This document shows, in pieces, positions 6,122 to 12,001 of a stretch of 12,001 bases of DNA (its first letter is position 1; every line of letters begins with the position of its first letter). Made by a program: the position numbers and the translations under genes. This stretch comes from an uncultured Porphyromonadaceae bacterium (GTDB lineage Bacteria; Bacteroidota; Bacteroidia; Bacteroidales; Muribaculaceae), in contig CAMWLX010000066.1 in the NCBI GenBank assembly GCA_947175225.1, positions 1-12,001 of the forward strand, written 5' to 3'. Below the pieces are notes generated by a model. The model was not told the DNA's origin. It worked only from the letters and a program-made list of their open reading frames with translations, and did no database searches.

Positions 6122-7069
6122 TTAGAAGCCGAAGTTGATGTTGTCTATGTAGAGGGTTAGGCCTTCTGTGCCGATGAAGGGTTCGCCACAGGATGCGGAC
6201 GCCATCATGAGGACGTGGGTTGGAGTGGCGTTGGCATCGTCCCAGCCAACTTCATGGACTGGCACTAACTTCCCTTTGGAATTGCGGGCGTAGTATGCTT
6301 TGTCGCCGTCGAGGAGTCCCATCCAGGGTTTGTAGAATGATTCTTTTGTGATATCTCCGTAGTGGATGGGGAGTTCGTGCTGGCGTGTCCAGGGGATTGA
6401 CTTATTATAGCGTTCGCGCCCGGTGCCGACTCTCTTAGCGTATAGGTTGCCCTTTTCGTCTTCCCATCGGCGCTGCAGGAGGACGTAGACTTCAGCGTTG
6501 TCACGACCCTGAAGTGTCTTTTGCTTGCTGAAACCCGTCGATTTAGTGCGGGTATTGTCTTTTGGCATCACTATCTCGTAGTCGTAGACGAGTGCTTTTG
6601 GTCGCTTGGTGTAGGGAATTCCCATCTCCATCTTTCCGAATGCGCCTTTTGTAGATGTGACGGGTTCAAACAGCTGGCCGAGAAATATTGATCCGGCCAC
6701 CATCACGTCCATGTTGACAATGCCCAGGGCCTTTACATTTTCCATCTTCGCCTCGCACTTTGCCACTGTGCTTCCTCCACGCTGTGCCGGAGAGACAGTG
6801 GTGGAGCCTTTCACTACTCCACATACCTTTGCGTATGCGTTTGAGTTTGCCCAAGGGGAGCCTCCCAAATTTTTGTATGCTTTGTTGCCGTCGATAGTGG
6901 TTTTGGGAGCTACTTCATAGATGGTTTTATGTTGTCCGCCGATTATGGCGGATTCTGTTATATTGCGCGTCACCCAATTCTCCATGTCTCCGTATTTGAT
7001 CGGCTCCAGACGGAGAGTCTGGGCTTGGAGGGATATAAAGGATAGAATAAAGAGGATAAGTTTTTTCAT
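6122..7069 (-). CDS. Secreted PCMD-domain protein
   Basis: A 315-residue exported protein with a PCMD fold (Pfam PF13201, putative carbohydrate metabolism domain), a beta-sandwich family found largely in Bacteroidota; its exact activity is unknown. An N-terminal signal peptide (hydrophobic core about residues 4-14, likely cleavage near SLQA at 16) has no lipobox Cys, so it is periplasmic or secreted and not a lipoprotein. Family features are GGSTVAKCEAKMENVKA (98-114), a GxxFLGQLFEP stretch (126-136), the GIPYTKRPKALVYDYEI block (150-166), AEVYVLLQRRWEDEKG (192-207), and the closing GTEGLTLYIDNINFGF (300-315). It lacks the extra N-terminal Ig-like module often seen in PCMD lipoproteins. It is 61 bases downstream of tatD and 115 bases upstream of dapB on the same strand. 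There is no SusC/SusD pair beside it, so a carbohydrate role is only suggested by the family name. Confidence 0.85.
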   Translation of the reverse strand: MKKLILFILSFISLQAQTLRLEPIKYGDMENWVTRNITESAIIGGQHKTIYEVAPKTTIDGNKAYKNLGGSPWANSNAYAKVCGVVKGSTTVSPAQRGGSTVAKCEAKMENVKALGIVNMDVMVAGSIFLGQLFEPVTSTKGAFGKMEMGIPYTKRPKALVYDYEIVMPKDNTRTKSTGFSKQKTLQGRDNAEVYVLLQRRWEDEKGNLYAKRVGTGRERYNKSIPWTRQHELPIHYGDITKESFYKPWMGLLDGDKAYYARNSKGKLVPVHEVGWDDANATPTHVLMMASASCGEPFIGTEGLTLYIDNINFGF

Positions 7070-7088
7070 TTATGAGGATTTTGGAGTA

Positions 7089-7133
7089 TCAGAGAAATCA
7101 GAGGAATCAGAGATATCTGAAGCTTCTGGGTTA
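7089..7133. repeat. 9-base tandem array between tatD and the PCMD gene
   Basis: TCAGAGAAA (7089-7097), TCAGAGGAA (7098-7106) and TCAGAGATA (7107-7115) are three clean units. TCTGAAGCT and TCTGGGTTA (7116-7133) look like two degenerate ones. The last unit contains the tatD stop codon (complement of TTA at 7131-7133). TCAGAGATA is identical to a unit of the array inside dapB. The array fills most of the 61-base gap upstream of the PCMD gene, where a promoter or leader would be. Confidence 0.75.
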
Positions 7134-7766
7134 GGGAATTTGGAAGATTTTGCCGTTTTCTATGATTGAATCGCGCAGGGGCTTTTGAGATGACTCTTCG
7201 AGACGCCTTATGATGCTGTCGATTGAGAGAGTGGATTCGTCGGTTTCGGCAAGGATTCTGTCGGTTGGAGTCATGTCGAGTGTCTCTGGACTGAATTTTT
7301 CTCCAAAGCTAAGCCAGCAGCCGGCTTTGAGGTAGATTTCGGCGATGGTGGGTTTGTTGCGGAATCCATGGATGATCCAGGGTTGTTCTGGATTCAGGTC
7401 TTTCTTCATGCCTGTGATTATGTCGTGGGCTTTGACAGCGTGGATGATGAGTGGCTTTTTGAGACGTTCAGCCAAGAGAGCTTGCTTTCGGAATGCGAGC
7501 ATCTGAGAGGCAAGGATTCCGCCGTGGGAGAGGTCAATGCCACATTCGCCGATGGCAGCCACATATGGAGAAGCCGCCGCAGCTACCAGTTCTACCCATA
7601 TCTCGTCTTTTATGCGCATATTATCAGCACAAAAGAGCCCGAGGTCCCAAGGGTGGAGCCCTACGGACCAGAGCTGAGAACCAACCGCGACAAAACCTAT
7701 CGGCGATGTCGATATAATTGCATTGGAGTCTGGCGACTGCTTATGTGTATGACAATCAAGAATCAT
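7131..7766 (-). CDS. TatD-family metal-dependent hydrolase, short form
   Basis: A 211-residue cytoplasmic hydrolase of the TatD/YcfH metallo-dependent family (TIM-barrel deoxyribonuclease-type). Metal-site motifs are visible in order: DCHTH at 4-8 (H6, H8), GECGID at 73-78 (E74), PLIIHAVKAH at 105-114 (H109), WIIHGFRN at 130-137 (H133) and AETDES at 173-178 (D176). It is shorter than E. coli TatD (260); the shortening is between the barrel strands, as seen in other Bacteroidales members. The reading frame is open upstream to 8036, but that part is a translation of the tRNA-Asp gene and its terminator, so the ATG at 7766, directly before the metal motif, is chosen. A terminator separates it from the tRNA. 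AACTTTTG, complementary to 7791-7798, is a one-mismatch -7 candidate for its own promoter. The exact substrate is unknown. Confidence 0.9.
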   Translation of the reverse strand: MILDCHTHKQSPDSNAIISTSPIGFVAVGSQLWSVGLHPWDLGLFCADNMRIKDEIWVELVAAAASPYVAAIGECGIDLSHGGILASQMLAFRKQALLAERLKKPLIIHAVKAHDIITGMKKDLNPEQPWIIHGFRNKPTIAEIYLKAGCWLSFGEKFSPETLDMTPTDRILAETDESTLSIDSIIRRLEESSQKPLRDSIIENGKIFQIP

Positions 7767-7825
7767 AATTGTATATTCTACTTTCGCTTGCAAAAGTTGA
7801 GGTTTTGGGGTTAATGGGTTAATCG

Positions 7826-7868
7826 AAAAAAAGAGCAGTATGCGACCGAAGTCAACAATACTGCTCTT
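7826..7868 (-). terminator. Strong rho-independent terminator of tRNA-Asp
   Basis: On the - strand the RNA forms an 11-bp stem AAGAGCAGTAT / ATACTGCTCTT (arms complementary to 7858-7868 and 7831-7841), followed by a run of Ts (7826-7830 and on from the stem). Inside the loop lies a second small stem GAC-TTCG-GTC, a C(UUCG)G tetraloop known to be unusually stable. It lies just downstream of the tRNA and 60 bases upstream of tatD, so it ends the tRNA transcript before tatD. Confidence 0.93.
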
Positions 7869-7881
7869 CCTCTCTCCTCGG

Positions 7882-7955
7882 CGGTGCGGACGGGACTTGA
7901 ACCCGCGACCTCCGGCGTGACAGGCCGGCATTCTAACCAGCTGAACTACCGCACC
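7882..7955 (-). tRNA. tRNA-Asp (anticodon GTC)
   Basis: A 74-base cloverleaf is readable on the - strand. The acceptor arms GGTGCGG (complement of 7949-7955) and CCGCACC pair fully, with discriminator G at 7882. The D arm contains GTTCAGCTGGTTAGAAT. The anticodon arm CCGGC-CTGTCAC-GCCGG carries GTC, reading Asp GAC/GAU codons. The T arm is GCGGG-TTCAAGT-CCCGT. The variable loop is short. The 3' CCA is not encoded. It has its own promoter and a strong terminator, so it is a monocistronic unit. Confidence 0.98.
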
Positions 7956-8005
7956 AAATTTCCTCTTTCGAGAGTTGCTTTCGGTTTTATTCCCGATTGC
8001 GAGTG

Positions 8006-8037
8006 CAAAGTTACAACCTTTTTTTCTTCTGTGCAAG
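8006..8037 (-). promoter_or_regulatory. Bacteroidota-type promoter of tRNA-Asp
   Basis: On the - strand, CTTG (complement of 8034-8037) is followed after 20 bases by TAACTTTG (complement of 8006-8013). TAACTTTG is a perfect match to the Bacteroidota -7 consensus TAnnTTTG, and CTTG differs by one base from the -33 TTTG. Transcription would start near 8000, about 45 bases before the mature tRNA 5' end. An A-rich spacer lies between the two boxes. This is the best promoter in the window. Confidence 0.8.
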
Positions 8038-8071
8038 TTTTTGTGAGAATTTTTTGAATTATTTTTTTTGT

Positions 8072-9040
8072 TTAGTTGTATTCTTTTGAAATATAGTCAG
8101 ATAGGAAATCTTGAAGATTGAGGGTTATAGTAGCGGAAGATTGGGCTGCCACTACGCCGGCTCCAGTCGAGACGTTGCTGTAGCCCCATATTGGCTCGGC
8201 AAGGCCATAATCACCAAAATCGCCGAATACAATTCCGCCAGCCTGATCGCAGAAAGCAAGCCAATTGTAGTAGCTTTCGGAAATGGAATATAGTGTGAAT
8301 TCCCAGCCACATTCCAAATCAGCTTGATCTTCTTTCAAGCCTGACAAATGAATGTAGCAAGGTGAGAATGCGAAGTTGATGGTATTCGTCTCGCGATTGA
8401 AAAGGCGATCGGAAAAGCACATGCTATAATATGTGCCATTCATGACATCATCGAATGTGTTGGTCTGCTCATAGAATACGGGATCCAATGGTTCAAAACT
8501 TCCCGGAGAAAATGATACTATCTGATTTTGATCAAACGACTTATCTATAAGGCGATAATAGTCGTCGGTCTTCTCGTCGTCGGAGATGCGTAAATTTATG
8601 TAGGCGTCAAACTCTATACTGGCGTTTATACCCCATCCGGGTGTCTGAGTCAATTCTACATCAGTCACTTTTGGTGTGAAATCGACAGCTGAGATCTGTG
8701 TGGCAAAAGGGACTGTCACTTCAGCCTCGGCCTCACCGTATTTTTGGCTGCTCGCTATGATATGTATATGATCACCCTCTTGCGCGATATATTCGGAGTC
8801 AACGAGTATATCATTAGCAAATATCTGTAGCTCAGCGTCGTCGACTGAATGATCTTTGGAGCCTGCCATATCTGTATATACCCAAGTGTGGCTGACATTT
8901 ACATAAATAGGTTCGCCTGCTGTGATCAATGAATTTAGGCATAATACAGGCTCTGTGTCTATCTTAGGGTCAAAATCTTGGTAGCATCCGGTCAGAAACA
9001 GAGGAAATGCAAAAAGTATGATTTTTTTCAAAATAGCCAT
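8072..9040 (-). CDS. DUF4249-family outer-membrane lipoprotein, partner of the TonB-dependent receptor
   Basis: A 322-residue lipoprotein of the Bacteroidota DUF4249 family, usually encoded directly downstream of a TonB-dependent receptor; its biochemical role is not established. The signal peptide ends in the lipobox LTGC (residues 16-19), making C19 the acylated residue. Family features follow: PVLCLNSLITAGEPIYVNVSH, an Ig-like N-terminal domain with VDDAELQIFAND (about residues 67-78) and EAEAEVTVP (about 102-110), then a beta-rich C-terminal domain. I take the ATG at 9040, which begins MAILKKII and gives a proper lipoprotein signal. The longer frame up to 9103 adds 21 residues that would spoil it. 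The gene overlaps the receptor's 3' end by 13 bases (9028-9040), implying coupled translation. It is probably an extracellular or periplasmic ligand-handling accessory; the ligand is unknown. Confidence 0.88.
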   Translation of the reverse strand: MAILKKIILFAFPLFLTGCYQDFDPKIDTEPVLCLNSLITAGEPIYVNVSHTWVYTDMAGSKDHSVDDAELQIFANDILVDSEYIAQEGDHIHIIASSQKYGEAEAEVTVPFATQISAVDFTPKVTDVELTQTPGWGINASIEFDAYINLRISDDEKTDDYYRLIDKSFDQNQIVSFSPGSFEPLDPVFYEQTNTFDDVMNGTYYSMCFSDRLFNRETNTINFAFSPCYIHLSGLKEDQADLECGWEFTLYSISESYYNWLAFCDQAGGIVFGDFGDYGLAEPIWGYSNVSTGAGVVAAQSSATITLNLQDFLSDYISKEYN

Positions 9041-11499
9041 GTGTAAGAAAATGAGGGGATTATTGGAATAAGTTTGAATTTTTGGAATACCGGTTTCGAC
9101 CAAGTTTCTACGTTCCAGATATTATTGCCGAGATGAGTATATGATGTCTCTTGGGTATATCCTGTCATTATAGCAACGGTGTTCATGTGGCAATAGGCAT
9201 TGTAAAGGCTGAATGTCCAATAGCCACGCTTGTTCTTCACTATGCAAGATAGGTCGAGACGATGATAAAATGGTAGCTGATAATTATTGATCGGAGCCTT
9301 TAGGGCTACTTCGTCATCAAAATAGAAATTGCTTTGTCCCGGCAGAGAGGGAGTGTCGAAGCGTTGAGGCAGGAAGGTGAAGCGATTGCCTGAATGCCCG
9401 GTCCATAGAGCACTCAGTGTGACCTTGCGGCTCACATCCCAATTGGCGAAAACTTTTACAGTGTGTCGGTGGTCGCATCTGGCAGGATAAGGTTTTCCAT
9501 CGTTGCGGTCGGCAAACCGGCGATCAGCCCATGCAAGAGAATAGCTGATATGTCCTGTAAATTTACCGGTCTTTTTTTCTATCATAAGGTCGATACCTTT
9601 AGAACTTCCCTTGCCTGCAGTAAGTCTTTCGCTCCAGGACCATGCCTGCGGACGCAGATAATATTCATTGCGATAGTCTAAGAGATTATTCATGAATTTC
9701 CAGTATCCGTCGAGTGTGACGGCATAAGCACCATCTTTCGTCTGCCAATATCCTCCAATCCCTATCTTATCGGCGGTCATTGGCTTGAAGTTGCCTACTA
9801 CGGGTACCCATCTGTCGCAAGGAAGGGAGATATACGTCTCGTCGATACGGTGTACGTATTGCACCGTATGGCTAAAAGCACCTTTCAATGCTATTTGTGA
9901 TGTAGGAGTGTAGCTAAAAGAAAATCTTGGGGAGATTCCCCCTTTTGTCTTCCCGTCGATATGGAAAAGGGATGTGTGGATGCCGAGTTCAGCATGCAGA
10001 CGGTCGGAAATTTTCCAGTCGTCTTCTATGTAGGCATTCATTTCGCTTGCTCCCGTTGATTCAGGAATATTGCGTGTCTTTACTGTGATATCATTGAAGA
10101 TATTTTCCTTTACGGAGCGGTCGGGAAGAAAAGAGTGGTAGGTGTAGGAAGCACCGAATCGTAGATGGGAATTGTCAATGGGATGCCAACTGAAATCGCC
10201 ACGCCCACTGAATGCATGGATATAGTTTGAACTCCATATTTTATCATGGGAAATATCGGTGTATTCAGAACTTATTTCTTTGCCAAGTATATCATAACCC
10301 ATTCCGGAAAAATAACCTGTATATGCGGCAGAGAACTCAGCCGAAAGCAGGTCGCTGAATTTATAATTCACTCCTGTCTGTGCCAGTATATTGCCCCATT
10401 TGAATTTATGAATCTCTTTAAAGTAGTAGCCTTCTGTGGGTTCCTTCTTATCTTGAGTGCCTGCTTTCAGACGGTCGTCGCCGTAATAAGCATTGACAAA
10501 TCCGGAAAGACGATCGGAGAAGCGATGATCTACACGCGCGTTGAAATCCATGAAATGATAGTCTGCAATGGTCTTTTCATCCTTGTTTCTGCTATTGACT
10601 ATGGCAAGAGCGGGAATTGAGAGCAAATCATACCAAGAACGTCGCAATCCAATTAGATATGAAGTTTTTTCTCCGATTGGGCCTGATATATTGAAGGCTC
10701 CGGAGGTGAGGCCAAGGCGTCCGGAGCCATGATGCCCTTTATGATTCCCATTTTTCAGATGCACATCGAGAAAAGAGGAGAGTCGCCCGTCGAATCGGGC
10801 AGGGACAGAAGTCTTGTAAAAGTCGGCATACTTAACGATGTCGGTGTTGAATGGGGAAAAGAGACCTGCAAAATGCTCCACTTGGTAAAGCGGGACATTG
10901 TCGAGCATACACATGTTTTCATCAGGATTCCCTCCATGCACATTCATCCCGGAGAAGCCGGCATCTGTTTCAGAAACTCCGGGGAGTATCTGAAGAGCCT
11001 TTATGAGATCAGGTTCTCCCAAGATGGCAGGTGTATTCCCAATTGTAGTTCCACTGAGGGTATTTACTCCACTTTTGGCAGTCTCTAAAGGGTGATTTTC
11101 AGATTGGGATACCACGTCGAGCGACTGCAACATCGTCACTTTAACAGTGTCTGATATATTCAAGTGGGAGGTTTGCACTTGTTTAGTGATTACGGTCTTC
11201 TTTGGCTTCTCTGTCTTCTTTTTCTTAAGCACCACGTTATTTCCCTTTATCTTATATTCGATGTCTGAGTCGCGGAAGATATCGTCGAGCACCTTCTTGA
11301 GAGGCTTTTTCTTGACGTCGACAGTGATTCGCATATCTTTGAGCAGATCGGAAGAATAGACGAAGTTTTTTTCTGTCTGCTCCATTATACTTCGGAAAAC
11401 TTCCGAAGCCGGACGGTTTACAGCCCTGATGGTAATGTTTTGTGCAAACGCACCAAAAGCGCAAAAGATGATTGCGGTCAATATGATTGCTTTTTTCAT
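9028..11499 (-). CDS. STN-domain TonB-dependent outer-membrane receptor
   Basis: An 823-residue outer-membrane transporter and likely signal transducer. A signal peptide (1-19, AFA before Q20) is followed by a periplasmic STN (secretin/TonB N-terminal short) domain at about 22-92, the module that talks to FecR-type anti-sigma factors. A Lys-rich linker (about 91-108) leads to a TonB-box-like LQSLDVV (124-130). The plug runs from about 140 to 250, with the typical NTPAILGEPDLIKALQILPG (155-174) and MNVHGGNPDENMCMLDNVPL (185-204). The beta-barrel fills the rest, ending in the aromatic residue F823 as outer-membrane proteins do. The carboxypeptidase-regulatory-like domain usually found between STN and plug in this group is not evident: only about 30 residues separate them. 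Its ATG overlaps the stop of the upstream membrane gene by one base (TAATG), and the DUF4249 gene overlaps its end. Ligand unknown; it is not a SusC with SusD. Confidence 0.93.
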   Translation of the reverse strand: MKKAIILTAIIFCAFGAFAQNITIRAVNRPASEVFRSIMEQTEKNFVYSSDLLKDMRITVDVKKKPLKKVLDDIFRDSDIEYKIKGNNVVLKKKKTEKPKKTVITKQVQTSHLNISDTVKVTMLQSLDVVSQSENHPLETAKSGVNTLSGTTIGNTPAILGEPDLIKALQILPGVSETDAGFSGMNVHGGNPDENMCMLDNVPLYQVEHFAGLFSPFNTDIVKYADFYKTSVPARFDGRLSSFLDVHLKNGNHKGHHGSGRLGLTSGAFNISGPIGEKTSYLIGLRRSWYDLLSIPALAIVNSRNKDEKTIADYHFMDFNARVDHRFSDRLSGFVNAYYGDDRLKAGTQDKKEPTEGYYFKEIHKFKWGNILAQTGVNYKFSDLLSAEFSAAYTGYFSGMGYDILGKEISSEYTDISHDKIWSSNYIHAFSGRGDFSWHPIDNSHLRFGASYTYHSFLPDRSVKENIFNDITVKTRNIPESTGASEMNAYIEDDWKISDRLHAELGIHTSLFHIDGKTKGGISPRFSFSYTPTSQIALKGAFSHTVQYVHRIDETYISLPCDRWVPVVGNFKPMTADKIGIGGYWQTKDGAYAVTLDGYWKFMNNLLDYRNEYYLRPQAWSWSERLTAGKGSSKGIDLMIEKKTGKFTGHISYSLAWADRRFADRNDGKPYPARCDHRHTVKVFANWDVSRKVTLSALWTGHSGNRFTFLPQRFDTPSLPGQSNFYFDDEVALKAPINNYQLPFYHRLDLSCIVKNKRGYWTFSLYNAYCHMNTVAIMTGYTQETSYTHLGNNIWNVETWSKPVFQKFKLIPIIPSFSYTWLF

Positions 11500-11948
11500 T
11501 ATTCTTGGATTGTCATTTCGGTGTCAAGAATGTCGTTGATTGTGTATAGGAGGTCAATGGCAGATCCTTCATAGTGGAGCGAAAGGGAGTATTCGTCAGC
11601 ATTATCCGGCAAATTGACTACATCTACGCCATAGACTTCCTTTATTTTTGCCACTACAATTGGTAGTGGAGCATCTTCGAAGTCGATAGCCCTGACAATC
11701 TCAGCGGCTGGGATTGAAGAAGGAGGGTTCTGTTCAATCTCAGTGGTGGGGTTGATAAAATAATTGTTGTGGATGAAGAGGGCTGCGGTAGCTGTGAGTA
11801 TTGTGGCTCCGATGCAAGCGGCAGCTATGCGTGAGCGTGTCCACCATACGGATGCTATAGGTTTGATGCGCTTCAGTGCCGGCTCCACAACGAAAAGACC
11901 TTTACGGTAGTGCTTTGCAATATATTTGATTTCTTTATTTTCTTCCAT
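11499..11948 (-). CDS. Short membrane protein with DUF4974-like periplasmic domain, FecR-type anti-sigma candidate
   Basis: A 149-residue single-pass inner-membrane protein. Residues 1-40 are a short, basic cytoplasmic tail, 41-60 form the only membrane helix, and a Pro/Asn-rich linker (66-82) leads to a small domain at about 84-149. That domain (FEDAPLPIVVAKIKEVYGVDV at about 90-110, then LHYEGSAIDLLYTINDIL) resembles the C-terminal DUF4974 domain of FecR-like anti-sigma factors, which is related in shape to the STN domain. The FecR beta domain itself is absent; a standard FecR homologue is about 300-350 residues. The position directly ahead of an STN receptor and probably after an ECF sigma gene supports a role as the signalling link that releases the sigma factor. 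The family assignment is by pattern and position, and a direct anti-sigma function is inferred. Confidence 0.7.
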   Translation of the reverse strand: MEENKEIKYIAKHYRKGLFVVEPALKRIKPIASVWWTRSRIAAACIGATILTATAALFIHNNYFINPTTEIEQNPPSSIPAAEIVRAIDFEDAPLPIVVAKIKEVYGVDVVNLPDNADEYSLSLHYEGSAIDLLYTINDILDTEMTIQE

Positions 11949-11963
11949 AGAAGTTGTTTCGAC

Positions 11964-12001
11964 TTATTTTTTTATTAAGATTTCGTCAGCTTTGCGAGCA
12001 G
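11964..12001 (-). CDS. Possible 3' end of an ECF sigma factor gene (partial)
   Basis: Only the last codons would be inside the window. Two frames are open to the window edge on the - strand. One gives ARKADEILIKK then a stop at 11964-11966, which resembles the C-terminal end of sigma region 4.2 (ARKA-type helix). The other gives LLAKLTKS and stops at 11975-11977. The third frame stops at once. An ECF sigma gene is expected here from the standard sigma / anti-sigma / STN-receptor order. The first frame is favoured for its resemblance and its 15-base spacing to the next ATG, but this is weak evidence. Confidence 0.35.
   Translation of the reverse strand, partial: ARKADEILIKK

Noticed and set aside
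5438..7133. CRISPR array
   Set aside because: The tandem arrays have contiguous 9-base units with no unique spacers, no 25-40 base repeats and no cas genes nearby.
7882..7955. tRNA-Asp as an integration site for a mobile element
   Set aside because: No integrase gene, no second copy of the tRNA 3' end and no atypical gene content was seen on either side.
7767..8036. N-terminal extension of the TatD protein
   Set aside because: The extension encodes the tRNA-Asp and its terminator in translation; the true start is the ATG at 7766.
9041..9103. Earlier start for the DUF4249 lipoprotein (21 extra residues)
   Set aside because: It would bury the signal peptide and lipobox inside the protein and deepen the overlap with the receptor gene; the ATG at 9040 gives a normal lipoprotein signal.
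10246..10620. A 124-residue + strand frame opposite the receptor barrel
   Set aside because: Antisense to well-supported beta-barrel sequence, with no family resemblance or start-site support.
6122..11948. Polysaccharide utilisation locus
   Set aside because: The receptor lacks a SusD partner and there are no glycoside hydrolases; the PCMD protein alone is not enough, and it is separated from the receptor by tatD and a tRNA.

Overview
The window looks like a chromosomal segment of a gut-type Bacteroidales bacterium, possibly Muribaculaceae. The family-level call is an inference. The order-level call rests on a TonB-dependent receptor with an N-terminal STN domain paired with a DUF4249 lipoprotein, on DUF4294 and PCMD proteins, on a large Bacteroidales-style signal peptidase I, and on a tRNA promoter that matches the Bacteroidota -33/-7 consensus (TTTG / TAnnTTTG) rather than the E. 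coli one.

Layout. On the + strand, positions 72-2280 carry a ROK-family sugar kinase and a type I mannose-6-phosphate isomerase, a plausible hexose-phosphate entry pair. Everything after that is on the - strand. A secreted DUF4294 protein (2347-2988) converges on the isomerase. Next comes a cluster read leftwards: a secreted PCMD protein (6122-7069), dapB (5194-6006), lepB (3634-5064) and a WbqC-like gene (3119-3643); lepB and wbqC overlap by 10 bases. To their right are a short TatD-type hydrolase (7131-7766) and a tRNA-Asp(GTC) with its own promoter and a strong UUCG-loop terminator. The right end is a surface transport operon read leftwards: a probable ECF sigma factor tail at the window edge, a short membrane protein with a DUF4974-like periplasmic domain, an STN-type TonB-dependent receptor, and a DUF4249 lipoprotein. 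The last three genes are joined by 1-base and 13-base overlaps.

How the genes work together. The right-end operon is the usual Bacteroidota arrangement in which an outer-membrane receptor signals through a membrane protein to an ECF sigma factor and imports an unknown ligand with a surface lipoprotein. dapB (lysine/diaminopimelate synthesis), lepB (protein export) and wbqC form a housekeeping block. The ROK kinase and isomerase may feed mannose or fructose into glycolysis.

Most of the content is ordinary. The best unusual signal is a set of three short tandem arrays, all with a 9-base period, within 1.7 kb: one in frame inside dapB (adding 24 Asp/Asn/Ser/Thr/Pro-rich residues), one just upstream of dapB, and one at the 3' edge of tatD. 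Two of them share the core TCAGAGAT. GC-rich, REP-like palindromic intergenic elements also occur at 3061-3120 and 5103-5182. No CRISPR, insertion sequence, phage or defence genes were seen, and no gene-free stretch exceeds about 150 bases.
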